Counted from the first letter of the stretch, positions 21,882 to 33,671 are shown. The stretch: 64,000 bases of DNA from Plotosus lineatus (GCA_024760905.1 CM045751.1:10518501-10582500); one strand, 5' to 3'. The notes: generated by a model not told the origin, from the sequence alone. Numbers and translations are program-made.

Positions 21882-23340
21882 GACAGAGACATAGAACGAG
21901 AGAGATGCATATACCCCCAAGGCTAGAAATTACCAACACCGAGAATTATCTACTGAGGATAATGGTATTGATGCAATGTCAGTCTTTCCTTCAGCCTTGA
22001 GTAACCACAGATCACCTCATTTCCTCTAATCATAAGCAGAGTCAGTCCAGGAGCCTGAAAGGTCTCTCTTTTCCCCGTGCACGTGCGCGTGAGCACACAC
22101 ACACACACACACACATTTGATAGCTTGTGCATCAAAGAAATTTCAATGAGTAGAAAATCACAATGCATCAAAAAACTGATCAGTCACATCCCTTATGCAC
22201 CGCAGTTCACGAGGTCTAGTTTTCAATATTTCAAATGGTTTTCCTTCCAGTTTAAGCACAAGATTGCTGCTGAACCTGCACAGAACCCTCACACATCAGA
22301 ACGATACATCACTTGCTCTTTTTACAATCTTTCACATTCCACCTAAATCCCTGCCTACAATAGTTCTTATCTTCTTCCCCAAGATTTGACACATTGTGCA
22401 CTCAGACATGATTTTCTGCTCAACATATCGTAAATTTTCATTGATTATGTAGATTTACTGTCATTTCAAATCATCCCGGTTATCCTGATCTCAGCTTTTT
22501 CCATCAATGAAGCACTTCCGCCTTCAGAACCACCATTTAGACGTCTCTGGGTTTTTCTACAAAAAGAATATTAAAGAAACTGCTTCCTTCCTCACAAAAC
22601 AGAAAACCACAAATATTTTTAGTAACTCCTACCAGTTTTGCGTAAACATGATATAAAAGCAGCTTGGCAAACACCATACACTTGGCAGGATCTCGCTATC
22701 CCAGGTAACTTAAATGTGACAATGAAACCATGTTTTTATTAATTTGATATTGGTAAGTGTTTTATCTGCTATATGCTTTTATACCAGCAACAAACAAAAA
22801 CTTTTACATCTCCAATACACACACACGTGTGCGGTTTAGAAACAGATCATTTTTTATTATTGGTGTTTATTCTAGTAATATTTATGCTCTTAAATTCCTT
22901 ATTTTTGAGTTTAATTTAATTTTTATGCTATGTGATGAATAAAATCACTGAAGTCATTGATTGGAGCTTTTGTTTGCCATCACACATGGGGCACCAGTAC
23001 ACTGGCTCAAGTTACACCACCCCACCCACAATACATTATGAGTAAATATGAAACAATAGAATTTTTTTTTAATTATTATTTTCTATCGCTACCTCTCAAT
23101 TTTTAAAAAAATTTATATCGCGACAACTCTATTTTTTTTTTAATTTGTATAGCTATATCTCAAGTTGCGATGATTAATGTGTACAAAATATCATGTTTAT
23201 ACATAAGAATATGTGATTTTCTATGTTATTTATTTATTTATTTATTTTATCCATGTTACACATTTATACCCCAACTGAATATATACATTTACAGAAATAT
23301 GGCAGACATACTTATTCAGGGTAACTTTTTTTTTTTATCT
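21351..23340. other. Intronic sequence with scattered microsatellites
   Basis: A (TA)n tract lies at about 21490-21509. (CA)n tracts lie at 21840-21878 and 22095-22114. A TTTA run lies at 23228-23248. The rest holds no recognisable gene or element. Confidence 0.6.
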
Positions 23341-23343
23341 CAT

Positions 23344-23474
23344 TTAAACAACTGAGCCCTTGAAGGTTTAAGGGCCTTGTTCAAGGGCCAGTTAGTAGTA
23401 GCTTACTGATACTGGGGCTTCTTCCCCTGACCTTCTGATCAGTACACACCAGTACCTTAACAACTGAGCCACTT
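23344..23474 (-). mobile_element. SINE family 4, minus orientation
   Basis: On minus it begins GTGGCTCAGTTGTTAAGGTA and continues GATCAGAAGGTCAGGGGAAG, then AACAAGGCCCTTAAACC. These are the tRNA-like head and the family phrase of the 6.6-kb copy. Confidence 0.7.
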
Positions 23475-23491
23475 CTGTCCATATATGTATT

Positions 23492-23606
23492 TTATTCTGG
23501 CACCTATTCATACTGCTGGGAGGACAAAGGCACAAAAGTGGTTAAGACTTTACCTATACTCTCTCCATCATGAGCCCAGCACTCTATCCACTACACCACC
23601 GGCCCC
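23492..23606 (-). mobile_element. SINE family 3 fragment, minus orientation
   Basis: On minus, GGGGCCGGTGGTGTAGTGG and ATAGAGTGCTGGGCTCATGA match the head of the 4.35-kb copy. The middle is shortened. It lies directly beside the family 4 SINE, head outward in the same orientation. Confidence 0.65.
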
Positions 23607-24180
23607 TGGAGAATATCTTGAATATCATAAATTCTTAGAATCATCAACTTCCCCTTGGAAATGTGTTTTGGCTGCAGTGTATTTACTGCTGTTGAACACA
23701 GTGATAGACTTTGTGTAACGCAACATGTGGAGAGCCAGCTTAAGAAACTAAGCTGCAAGTGTGCATAAGAGTGCGTGAGTGCCCCCTAGGTCCTCGGCAT
23801 CTGTAGACTTTAAGCAATGTGTGTGTGTGTGTGTGCAATCCTGTTCTGCTTTCTCTGAACATTATTATCCAACCATAATGTAAATTGGGAGAAATATCAC
23901 TATTGTGAAAAAATGTCAGAAAGAAATCACCATATTTTTACGATTGATATTGCCTGGCCCTAATTTAACCCAACAATCATGATTAAATAGATACCCCCTT
24001 CACTAAAATAACTCTAATCTTTGTCAGAGGGTGCAGACATGGCCTGAGATAAAGCTTTCAGGAAGATGATAAGCGAACACAGAAGGGTTGGAGAGAGAGC
24101 AAGAGAGAGAGACACAAGAGAGCTACAGGTCATTCAGTCGATAGTCTTTAAGGAACCATCAATGTACAGTGAAATGAGAA
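23607..24180. other. Intronic sequence, nothing recognised
   Basis: A short (GT)n run lies at about 23818-23835. No other structure was seen. Confidence 0.45.
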
Positions 24181-24207
24181 AGAAAAAAAAAAAAAAAAAA
24201 AAAAAAA

Positions 24208-25045
24208 GAGTAGAAGAGGTGACCATTGAGGAGCAGGAAGTAGCAAAGATTAGTAAGGGTGAAGTTAGCAGAGCATTGAAGAGGATGAAGAATGGAAAGG
24301 CAGTTGGTCCTGATGTGGAGGTATGGAAGTGTCTAGGAGAGGTAGCAGTAAATTTTCTGACAAGAACATTCAACAAGGTCCTTGAGAGTGAGCAGATGCT
24401 GGAGGAATGGAGGAGAAGTGTGCTGGTGCCCATTTTTAAGAACAAGGGAGATGTGCAAAGTTGCGGCAATTACAGAGGGATAAAATTGATGAGCCATACG
24501 ATGAAGTCATGGGAAAGAATAGTGGAAGCAAGACTCAGGGCAGAGGTCAGCATTTGTGAACAACAGTTTGGTTTCATGCCAAGAAAGAGCACCACAGATG
24601 CAATGTTTTCTTTGAGGATGTTAACAGAGAAGTACAGAGAAGGTCAGAGGGAACTGCATTGTGGCTCTTTGTGGCTCTGGAAAAAGCACATGACAGGGTG
24701 CCAAGAGAAGAACTGTGGTATTGCATGAGGAAATCTGGAGTGGCAGAGAAGTATGTGAGAGTGGTGCAGCACATGTATGAGAGATGTAAGACAGTGGTGA
24801 GGTGTGCCGTCAGCGTGGCCGACGAATTCAAGGTGGAGGTGGGACTGCATCAAGGGTCAGCATTCAGAAAATCAGAATACATGTGTGTGAATGAGAAGGA
24901 CCCAGGAGGAACAGTGATGTTACAGGGAACAGAGATAAAGAAGGTGGAGGATTTTAAGTACATAGGCTCAACAATCCAAAAGACCAAAGAGAACAGACCA
25001 AACAGAAGAGGAACAGACCAAAGAGAAGATTTATGGATGCGGTGA
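24208..25045 (+). pseudogene. Reverse transcriptase of an RTE-like LINE, decayed
   Basis: The frame through 24728 shows the early fingers region: MKNGKAVGPDVEVWKCLGE, then EWRRSVLVPIFKNKGD, SCGNYRGIKLMSHTMK and EQQFGFMPRKSTTDAM. A frameshift near 24660 moves the catalytic A-box region (DLEKAYDR-like, here FVALEKAHDRVPREELW) into the frame at 24659-25045. That frame continues to VEVGLHQGSAF and then jumps to KVEDFKYIGSTIQ, so the sequence with the YADD catalytic pair is lost. The aspartate of the A box also reads as alanine. The protein normally copies LINE RNA at a nicked target. No endonuclease domain is present upstream. It cannot be active. Confidence 0.85.
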
Positions 25046-25165
25046 AGGCGGACATGAAGGTCGTTGGAGTAAGAGTAGACGATGCAGAGGATAGGGAGAG
25101 ATGGAGGCAGATCATTTGCTGTGGCGACCCCTGAAGGGAACAGCTGAAAGGAAAAGAAGAAGAAG
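24208..25165 (+). mobile_element. RTE-like non-LTR retrotransposon, internally deleted
   Basis: It begins after an A-rich run (24182-24207) with reverse-transcriptase sequence. It ends with the 3' end CCCCTGAAGGGAACAGCTGA, an AAAGGAAAAG and a GAAGAAGAAG tail. The YxDD-box region and most of the C-terminal region are missing, joined through a short repeat of GACCAAAGAGAA and similar words at 24985-25025. Confidence 0.85.
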
Positions 25166-25170
25166 AAGAA

Positions 25171-25432
25171 GGCTCAACAATCCAGAGCAATGGAGAGTGT
25201 GGAAAAGAGGTGAAGAAGCGTGTGCAGGCAGGCTGGAATGGTTGGAGAAAAATGTCCGGTGTGATGTGCGATAGGAGAGTGTCAGCAAGAATGAAAGGAA
25301 AAGTGTACAAGACTGTGGTGAGGCCAGCGATGTTGTATGGCTTAGAAACAGTGGCGCTGAGGAAAAGGCAGGAGGCAGAGCTGGAGGTAGTGGAGATGAA
25401 AATGTTGAGGTTCTCTTTGGGAGTAACGTTTT
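25171..25432 (+). mobile_element. RTE-like LINE internal fragment
   Basis: It starts GGCTCAACAATCCAGAGC, immediately after the GAAGAAGAA tail of the preceding copy. It encodes VKKRVQAGWNGWRKMSGVM, then RPAMLYGLETVALRKRQEAE and MKMLRFSLGVT, then stops matching. This is the stretch the preceding copy lacks. The copy at 47.2 kb has the same segment continuing to the normal 3' end. Confidence 0.8.
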
Positions 25433-25589
25433 ATGAGATACGGTAATGGTATTTATGGATGTATAGTACAGTGTGAACGTCACATGACATGAAACATACA
25501 GTAAGAACTTACGTTTTTTTTTTGTTTTTTTTCACCTTACATTCAGCCGTCCGGAATCAAACTAAAACATTAGCTGGGGAGCGTCCGTA

Positions 25590-25834
25590 CAGTCATCCCT
25601 CGCTATTTCGTGCTGCAATGCATCGCGGGTTTTTCAAAAATATTCATCCAAAAATTAAAAAAAAAAAATAAGGAAAAATAGGAGGAAAGTTAAAGAAAAA
25701 TAGTTTTTGAAGGCCTGAAACAGATTAAATGGTTTTGAGTTATTTTTAATATAAAATATTTGTTTGCCATACGAGTTTTTGATGTACGAGCGCACACCCA
25801 GAACGAATTAAACTCGTACCAGAAGGTATCACTA
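25590..25834. mobile_element. Composite Tigger-type MITE
   Basis: The left part (CAGTCATCCCTCGCTATTTC through ATTCATCCAAAAATT to about 25700) follows the copy 2/3 family. The right part has a different end, ACGAATTAAACTCGTACC then AGAAGGTATCACTA. TA is at 25588-25589 and 25835-25836. It is either two abutting fragments or one chimeric element. Confidence 0.55.
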
Positions 25835-26710
25835 TACTATGACGCAGTCCCTCCAAAAGTGTTGGAAAAGGTCAATTCATTTATATTTGCAGTTCAGTAT
25901 AGACAATTAGGTTTGTGTTCAAAAAAAAAAAATCAATGAGCGATGTTAACATACATTGTCTAAGCTAACAGTACACACCTGGGCAAGATCCACCTGTCAT
26001 CAGCGTGTTCCAATATCTCCTGACGTTATACAGGACGGGTGGGTTCGAACGAAAGGTGCTTTCCAACAAGTTTGAAGGAATTTTGTGTTCATCGACACTC
26101 AACAATGATCAACCCCAAGAAGTGTATTATAGGACTTCCAGAAACCACCACTTGTGCCAGGATTTTCAGAAGCAAGGATACTCGAGGCCTTCAGCCATCT
26201 GTTAGAACTTTGCTTGAGAGTGAATTTGTGTTCCAACAAAACTCCTTCCACCTTATTTGGGGAGATGCTTAACCACCCCTGTCTAAGTCAAATACCTCAG
26301 AATCCCTACTGCCTGGCTCTCAGAAACCAAACAAAGTCACATTCATCCTATCCTGCCTTGACGGCCATAATAAAGGCAGCACTCCAGGGCTGAAGCCCCT
26401 TCTGACAACATTGACATGACAATAGAGCAACACGATAGAGAAGATACGCTGCTCTGACTTACTGAACTGCAACCAACTCTGAACAATGATGTTATAGATT
26501 AGTTGGAGAACAGACAAAGCAGATGAATCAAAATTTTTTTTCCAGAAAGACTTTGCACTAACGATCACTTTGCATTCTTGCTTTTCAGTGTCATCACTCT
26601 GACACCAAACACAAAACAGATCATCAACAGAATGATGACACCCCCGAATTCTACTGGGTGCCTTTACAGATTTAATGATACCTTTTCATATCTACAGAGG
26701 AACGTCTTAC
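25835..26710. other. neo1: Intronic sequence before the neo1 donor
   Basis: No recognisable repeat was seen. Overlapping ORFs of about 66-82 codons have no motif. Confidence 0.45.
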
Positions 26711-27022
26711 CTGCTACGTCGAGTCTGGCGGTGCGGCTGCTGATCGTGCCCAGGTTCTCGATGGTAGCCACGCACTGATAGACTCCCTCGTCGGGTTTGT
26801 TGTGTTTGGAGTGCATGACAGAACTGATGAGCAGAGAGCCGTCGGACAGGACCTGCCTGCGATCGTCCGGGTTGAGCAAAACTCCATCTTTCTTCCACTG
26901 AACCTTGGCGGGGAGCTCACTGTAAACGGAGCAGTTGAGTATCGCAGGAGATCCCCTCACCGCCAACGTATCTGAAGGTTCCACAGAGAACCAGAAAGGA
27001 CTGAAGTGCATCTTGGCAGAGC
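26711..27022 (-). CDS. neo1: neo1 internal exon: first Ig domain of neogenin (partial gene)
   Basis: This single 312-bp coding exon reads on the minus strand. It is preceded by a pyrimidine-rich acceptor ending in TTACAG and followed by the donor GTAAGA. Both junctions are phase 1, so it is a symmetric Ig-type exon of about 104 codons. The translation has the first Ig-domain pattern of the DCC/neogenin family: [10 protein letters not shown], a first cysteine in LNCS, the core tryptophan in QWKKDG, then [18 protein letters not shown] and the second cysteine in YQC. The ending [17 protein letters not shown] fits neogenin better than DCC from family knowledge. Neogenin is a type I membrane receptor for netrins and RGM proteins, acting in axon guidance and BMP/iron signalling; Ig1 is in the ectodomain. 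NCS is a sequon, but its middle residue is the disulfide cysteine. It is probably exon 2, since exon 1 normally carries the signal peptide. Which fish paralogue it is cannot be told. Confidence 0.93.
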
Positions 27023-27898
27023 CTGTAAGAAAAACAGGAAACATATATAAACACATCCACGCTTCCAAGTCTTGCAATTTATATACAGTATTTATTTGAT
27101 TTGAATTTTGGGAATCAGATCATTCTTTGGTTCCAAAAAAATGTGCTAAGCATAAGAAAGCACGTAGCATGTGCATATTTTACACAGAAGACACAAGGTC
27201 AAGAGGAATTTCTATCAGGAAAGATATAGCGTATGAAAATTACACAGTTAGAACAGGAGAATTCATTTGTAACTCAATTCATAAAACTTGAATTGGACAT
27301 CAATCCTCATTTGAATATTTCTGTTTCTTTGTTGAAATGAAAGTTATTTGCGGCATTTATGCAAAAGTCAAAAGGACAAGCAATTACTTTATCCTCATAA
27401 ATTATTCAAATCTCAACCCTGAGAGTCATCAAGAAATTGTTTAAATAAATAACCGGAATTATCTTCTCTACCAGGACAGAACTGAAGAGGGAAAATCACC
27501 ACATTTTTCAGATCGTTTTCCCCCTCTAACACACCACATAATAACCGAAATAATTAAAAAAATTGTGAAATCAAGCTTGTTTCATTCTGAGGCAAAACTG
27601 TGAAGAAGCTTCACAACCGTGGCTGGCTCAGGAGTCGGTACTAGGTCCGCTTTAAACATGGAGAGTGTCCTTACACCCTTCTGAACTCTCACATAATGAG
27701 GTCTCCCCTGATTCTTCTCCAATCACAATTACACGGAGACTCATTTATCAAGCTGGAAGTAATTTATTCTGAAATTGCACATGAAATGCGTGAAAATTCT
27801 GATATCTGTTTAAAATTGAATCTTTCAAGTCTTATGCTTTTCAAAGCGCCGCCTTTTCAGATACACTGTCAAGTTTAAATCACAACATTTATCAATTT

Positions 27899-27900
<2 letters not shown>

Positions 27901-27946
<46 letters not shown>
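27901..27946. repeat. (CA)n microsatellite
   Basis: About 22 perfect units. Confidence 0.95.
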
Positions 27947-27947
<1 letters not shown>

Positions 27948-29500
27948 GTGCTGCAATCTGTGGGAGCACTGACTAGCATAATGCATTCCCTGCCCCCTTC
28001 CCTTTAACTTAACCCAACTAGATGCCTAACCCAACCGTGACCTAATTCTAACCAGAACCCCATAACCAAGCCTGAACCATTAAACAGGGATTTGAAGAAG
28101 TGAGGACCAGTAAAACTGTCCTCATTCTTTTGGTTGAAACATATTCCAATCTTAAATACACAGCAGGATGATGTGCACACAGCCTTTTTTTTTTTTTTTT
28201 GGAAAACCCATTTGCTTCCTATTTACTTCCTGAAAGGAACCAGTCACAAACAGAAATAAAACTGTCCCTTTAATCAGGCAAAAAAGAAACAGCGTCCTAT
28301 AAAAGGAGGAAGAGTTAATGTGCATTTGTGGTACCTTACACACTGCACTGCCGCTACATTTAAGGCTTTTTACAGCATTTTTATTTGGTTATTTTTGTCT
28401 CTCTCCCTCTTTGAGTTTTGCCTCTTTTGAAATTTTTGTAGGTGTCACTAAATCAGTTCTACAGCAGTTTAAAAAAAAAAAAAAAAGATTATTAAAAATC
28501 TGCATGATATTTTAGTTCGATGGAAACATTTACACATAACTTTACTAAAAGATAAACAACCTAAAATTATAAAGACCTGTTATATCCACATGTTCAGCAC
28601 TACACCATACGAAAGAACTGAAGAGTACCATAATGATAGAAGATAAAAAAAGAGGGCAGTTACTGCGACAGACAGGCCCATTTCTCCTCTTTCAAACTCC
28701 CAAACTGGTCTATAATGGAGTGTGTGGGATGTTTTGAAGGTGGAGGCAGTAATTATGGTTTGTGCACTAAGCAAGACCTGTACACACTTCTATCTGTGCT
28801 GTCTGCTGATGCTTACACTTCTGATTACTTGTGCGACAGCACTGCAGAGTCTTAAAACAGCTGCTTTTGTTGGCCAGGCCACTCTGGTGCTTGAGAAGAT
28901 AATGGCACTCTGTGGTCAATGTTAACCTAAAATATTGCCGTGAAGGAGAAGCTGTTCCAGCATAAACACATCTGGATCAAATTATGGTTGGTAAGATAGA
29001 TGCAGTTATGTGCTGACACAAAGCATCCGCAGCCAGTTGACATGAAGTGTTCATAGGAAAAGTTTTTTTGGGAGTGCGTCAACATAAAAGGGACTGTGCT
29101 CCAAAAATGGTTTGCTGATTCCAAGCGTTAAAGATAAATAGGTCACTGGGAGGACACAGTGGAAAATTTGGTGGAAAACAATGCCACATATGAGCTACAG
29201 GAACAGAAGTGACTCGATAGCAACAAGGAAGGCAGACAGATGGTAAAGCCTGGCCTGGCCCTGGGAGAGCAGAGAAAAATTCCAACCTCCTGGAGGCGAT
29301 CACTAGAACTGCATGGTTAATCATTAGCATCTTTAGCAGCTCTAGAACTCCTGGGGAGGCTGGCGGCAGAACAAGTAAAAATTCCGTGCAATCCACCAGC
29401 CAAAGTGGAGGACCATCTTGCCTGCTATAGACTCGACATCCCTCAACCCCACTGCATAACCGTGCAGCTGCTGAGCTGTTGTCACACGTCTCTTATGCCT
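27947..29500. other. Intronic sequence, nothing recognised
   Basis: A T run at 28183-28200 and an A run at 28470-28486. No gene or element signature was seen. Confidence 0.4.
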
Positions 29501-29569
29501 ACACACACACACACACATATATACATATATATACATATATATACATATAAAATAATATGTGGATATGTG

Positions 29570-29631
<62 letters not shown>

Positions 29632-29690
29632 TATATATACATACACACACACACAAATACACTGTGGAGATATATATATACACTATATAA
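29501..29690. repeat. CA/TA compound microsatellite
   Basis: A CA run, then ATACATAT units, a long (TA)n core at about 29573-29618, CA again, then mixed TA/CA. All ORFs called here are low-complexity readings of the repeat. Confidence 0.95.
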
Positions 29691-30023
29691 TATTTTAATC
29701 CATGCACAATCATTACTATTTTATCTGATTAAAACTATAAAAATAATAAAATGTGTAAATGAGCTATAACTGCCCCCCCCCCAAAAAAAAAGAAAAAAAA
29801 GCCATAAACAAACAAACAAACAAACAAAAAAACCCCAAGAGTTTAATTTTATTTTGGAAAGATATCCTGCATTGGAAAAAACAATAACTTTGAAGAGAGA
29901 CAGACAAACAACTAATTTATGAGAAAAAACTCATGTGCGCTGGCTACACCCATGTTTTGGTGACTTGGAACAGTAACGAGCGACTGGCCTGAACACTTCT
30001 GCATTAGAAGCGAAACAGTTCAA

Positions 30024-30155
30024 GAAGTGGTTAGGGTTCAAGCTACCGACTCTTGGGCCCTTCACTCTCAACCACTCACTTGTGTAACTGAGATAAGAAA
30101 TGTTAGTCGCTCTAGATAAGGGTGTCCACCAAGTGAAATGAATGTAAATTCATAG
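30024..30155 (+). mobile_element. SINE family 4 fragment
   Basis: It contains TCTTGGGCCCTTCACTCTCA and the 3' phrase GTCGCTCTAGATAAGGGTGT plus CCACCAAGTGAAATGAATGT. This is the widespread fish SINE/LINE end. Confidence 0.7.
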
Positions 30156-31388
30156 CTCTGAGTGAAAACACCCCATTGGATACAATACAAAAGGTAGTTA
30201 GTAAAAAAAAAAAAAAAAAAAAAATCACGAGGATACAATTTTAATTACAATACATGGGTGTCAATTCAACTTGTACTGCGGTTCTGTCAGCATTGCGGTT
30301 TTATATTATCCAAGAAATTACAAATTTTATGCTTTTATTACATTTTTAAAACCACATAAAAGAAAGCTTGATACGTGTTCAAAAAGTTATCAAATAATCC
30401 ACACTCCTATCCCACATGATGCTGTCTGCCTGTCAATACGTAAATAGTTCAGTGTGCCACCTGTAGGTCAATAGAAGTACAGGAACACTTCATCACCTTA
30501 AATTCCAGCGTACACATTAAAAGTTTTTTGAGTCAGTGTGGCAAGACATAAATCAATGCAAATAATCTCAATACTCAATCAATTTATCCCTTCTCTAGCT
30601 CCCAGCATAAGATTATAAAATATGGCTGGGTATTTTGGTTAAGCACACAAAAGTATTCACACACCCATAGTTCTTATCCCCTTCATTGGCAGGTCAGAAT
30701 TCCCATACTGGTGCACCATTAATATCTTATTCTACTCATCTATCAAGAAAAGCAGAAACAATTAATAAGGCATACAAAAGGTGTCTCTTCCCAGCAATGA
30801 TACAGCAACATGACAAAAACAGCCTGACGTGATTCATTTTCAATGAGAGCTAGGCATTTGTGGTAACATGAAGCAAAGGGGGTGAAGTGTGTGCTGTGAT
30901 CCAGATAAGCAAAGTTTATCTTCATGCAAATGAGACATTAGACAGTTTGGCAACTACCAAGAGGAACATGTTATTTTTCTCTCCCTGAGAGAATAAATCT
31001 GGTTTTGGTTATATATTTGTCCCCTTCACAATCCGGAGCCAGTCAGTAATGCTTGCCCTGCTGTGATGAGAGTGAAGTGAGCGATTTATCTGAAAGAAAA
31101 ACACTGCCAGTATTTCTGCAGTTCTATTTTTTTTTTTTACATTCAACTGTTTAAGCCCATCACACAGCTCGTAGAAATCTTGGGGGGATTATTTTAGGCT
31201 TATTCTGATGCAGTTTTCAGTGATGCTGCTCACAACCTAATTTTGAACACAGCCGTTTTCCCCCTGAATTTTTAACAGGAATCTATCTTTGTCATTGTTT
31301 TGGGTGTTTTGTTGACATCCTGAATATACATCATGTCTAGCGCACTCATCAAGTGCTATACGTAAACCCATGGCACGCAGCAGGGAGT
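30156..31388. other. Intronic sequence, nothing recognised
   Basis: An A run lies at 30204-30224. No gene or element signature was seen. Confidence 0.4.
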
Positions 31389-32400
31389 AAAAATTATGCC
31401 CAATCCAGTAGAAACCAAAATATGGTGAAGAAAGTGACATTAAAAAACTGCTTACAATATTAAGCTATAATTGTGGGGATACTCCATTTACGATGCACCT
31501 CATGTGAACTGGGTGATCTCAGAGCTCCTAGCTGATAGTTTCAAATACACAATACATGCACATACACATTATGTTCACAATACACACACAGACGCAGACA
31601 CACATCGTATTCGACATAATAAGCCCCCCCATATTTTTAATCTTACGTCTAATAACCGCCCATGTGTACTGGAAACAAAATCGTAGATCAAACTTACCAA
31701 TTTTATTTGATCAGTCTCTGTAAAAGTGAGTTTACACGGTATTTCAAGACCCCCTGCCAATGGGGAACGTCTACAATATTCATCAGTAACAACATATTTG
31801 ATTGTTCCGCCGTGCTTTAAAAAACAGGAAAATATTGTGCTGTGTTCTCGTATTAAATGTCCAATAACCGATGAACCATTAGAAACTGCTACAGCAAAAC
31901 TATGGGATGCTCTGAATGAATGGAGTGATGAGCCAGATATGGAGCTGTCAGAAAGTGATGATTTTTCACCCAATTCTCCTGCTCACTAACTTCAAAAATT
32001 TAAAGGACATTCCTGGCCATGTGCTTTTGTTTATCTTCGTGTTGATTGGTTCAACGTGCCATGTGCTAAAGTTGGCATTCGTTTTGATTGGCTTGGTTTT
32101 ACTTCTGGGAAAATGTTCAAAGAAACAGCACCGGGAGGGAAAATTAAGAGGGCTTTGTTTGTTTTTTAAGGTTATGCTGTTTTCTGTTTGTTTTCAGCTT
32201 TCATGTAAGTAGTTTGGTTTATACCACAAAATCAATAGCACAAATACCAATAAAACTCTTTTATTGTTCTGTTATTAATCATGTTTTCAACCTCGATGGT
32301 AATAAGCACTTACCGTTCCACGCCGCTGGTAACATTTTAATAAGCGCCCACGAACTCCAATTTTTAAAGCGCCCTGGGCACTTATCACATCGAATGCATA
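31389..32400 (+). mobile_element. Unrecognised DNA transposon, copy A
   Basis: It is about 1 kb and strongly similar to 40711-41791. A core from 31606 begins CGTATTCGACATAATAAGC and ends with the inverse (GGGCACTTATCACATCGAAT). The shared similarity also covers about 215 bp before that core. It contains an ORF at 31726-31989. A (TA)n/T run follows immediately. Family unknown; the TA-like ends would fit Tc1/mariner. Confidence 0.65.
31726..31989 (+). pseudogene. Acidic-tailed ORF of the repeat pair, copy A
   Basis: 87 codons, ending at TAA. Visible features: a basic/Cys segment (PPCFKKQENIVLCSRIKC), then DEPLETATAKLWDALNEW, then the acidic end SDEPDMELSESDD. The copy at 41 kb keeps the same frame to nearly the same stop. 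Several differences are silent (AGT/AGC for Ser, CTG/CTA for Leu) or conservative (Glu/Asp), which suggests the ancestral source was coding on this strand. It probably is the C-terminal exon of a transposase, as acidic tails are common in pogo-like proteins. No catalytic domain is visible and I cannot name the family. Confidence 0.45.
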
Positions 32401-33585
32401 GATATATATATATATATATATTTTTTTTTTTTTTAAATGCAGTGTACAGACAGTCCTGTCCAACTTCCTGTTCTCTTCCAGGGCTCTCATCTGTAGACAT
32501 GTTGATGCACTCCTTGTTTATGTAAACAGCTGTATAATGGCTAACAATAGCTAGCCTGGCGAGAAATTGTATTTTCCTAAATATGCAAAAAAAATAAAAT
32601 AAATAAATAAATAGTGCTTCCTGACATCGATCAGGTTTTTCTGACGCCTTCTACTGAAACACAGTCAACTCCATGTAATTCTAAACTCCGACACTGAGGT
32701 AAATGGTATGTAGCAATAATGTCATAATGTCAATGTATGTTCCTGCTTTTAAAAAAAAGAAAAAGACTTTTCCTCCTATGTTGCATTTGTCTGTTTGGTG
32801 TGACTGACTTGATGTGGCCAGAGAAAAAGAGGAGAAAATGAGTTTTCCTGCTTTCTAAGTATAAGCTTTCACCTTTCTTGCCAGTGAGGTCTATTTTATT
32901 CCACAGCTGAGATCTTTTTGGACGTGGCTGAAAGCAGCACTCATAGGTATCCAGAGCCAAACAGACAAGGAGAAAAAAAAAAAAGTTCCCGCTGTCTCAT
33001 TCACGTTTCCCCATATCACTGACTTGCTCTTGGGGGAAGTTAAACTTTTTATATGAATTAAGTGTTCATTTGCTCTGGAATACACTAGAAGTGCTCACAG
33101 GAATGTGCTTTCATGCACTGATGATTAAGTCACATGAGGATTGCATGCCCTTGAGATGTGGATCTAATTTATGAAGCTAGCAAGAGATGTCAGCTTTATT
33201 TTCTGACTCTCTCACTCATTGAATATACTGCAAGTAACCCATGGCACAACTGATGTATTTGTGCAATTCATTACCTCACTATTTTTTGTGAGAAAGAGCT
33301 AAAGTTATCTGAAAACAATTTACATGGCATGCAAAAAACCAAGTGGATGCTTCCGCAACAACATTAAAATTATTTTCAACAACTGTGTTTCCCTTGAGTG
33401 AGTCACAAAGCACAAAGATCTCATTTTCATCATTACGTCTCAGCATGATGCCACAAATTTGAGTGCTTTTTGGCAGCTTTGACTCCAGCAACATGGGCTC
33501 TGGACTTCAAGACAACATTTCAGGCTAAAACATACACTCATAATGAAATGAAAGACGGTTGTTAGAAGTTCCCCGACAAAATTTT
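32401..33585. other. Intronic sequence, nothing recognised
   Basis: A (TA)n-T run at 32401-32434 borders the repeat, and an AAAT run lies at 32586-32612. Nothing else was recognised. Confidence 0.45.
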
Positions 33586-33671
33586 TCCTACTTCGCGGAA
33601 ATCTGTGGTCGCGGAGGGGGAGGGGGGTGTTGTCTTGGTCCCCATTAACCGTGAAAAGTGAGGGATCCCTG
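33586..33671. mobile_element. Tigger-type MITE, copy 5 (right end only)
   Basis: It matches the right subterminal and terminal part of copy 3: CTACTTCGCGGAAATCTGTG, then TTGGTCCCCATTAACCGTG and AAGTGAGGGATCCCTG, followed by TA. Confidence 0.75.

Larger units (their letters stand above)
1..26710 (-). other. neo1: neo1 intron downstream of the Ig1 exon (partial)
   Basis: The donor GTAAGA at 26710-26705 opens an intron running to or beyond position 1. No second Ig exon of neogenin was found in the minus-strand frames here, so the intron is at least 26.7 kb. It is largely mobile-element sequence, annotated separately. Confidence 0.8.

Noticed and set aside
26707..26920. Two other minus frames over the neo1 exon
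   Set aside because: Shadows; only one frame has the Ig cysteines, tryptophan and phase-consistent splice sites.
26711..27022. Assignment of the Ig exon to DCC
   Set aside because: The family is shared, but words such as SKHNKPDEG followed by [17 protein letters not shown] fit neogenin better; DCC remains a minor alternative.
29342..29769. Minus ORF of 123 codons and its plus-strand partners
   Set aside because: Mostly microsatellite reading (Tyr-Ile, Cys-Val); no domain.
31575..31973. Minus ORF of 132 codons, also seen at 41060-41365
   Set aside because: It overlaps the plus ORF of the repeat pair; differences between copies are silent or conservative in the plus frame.
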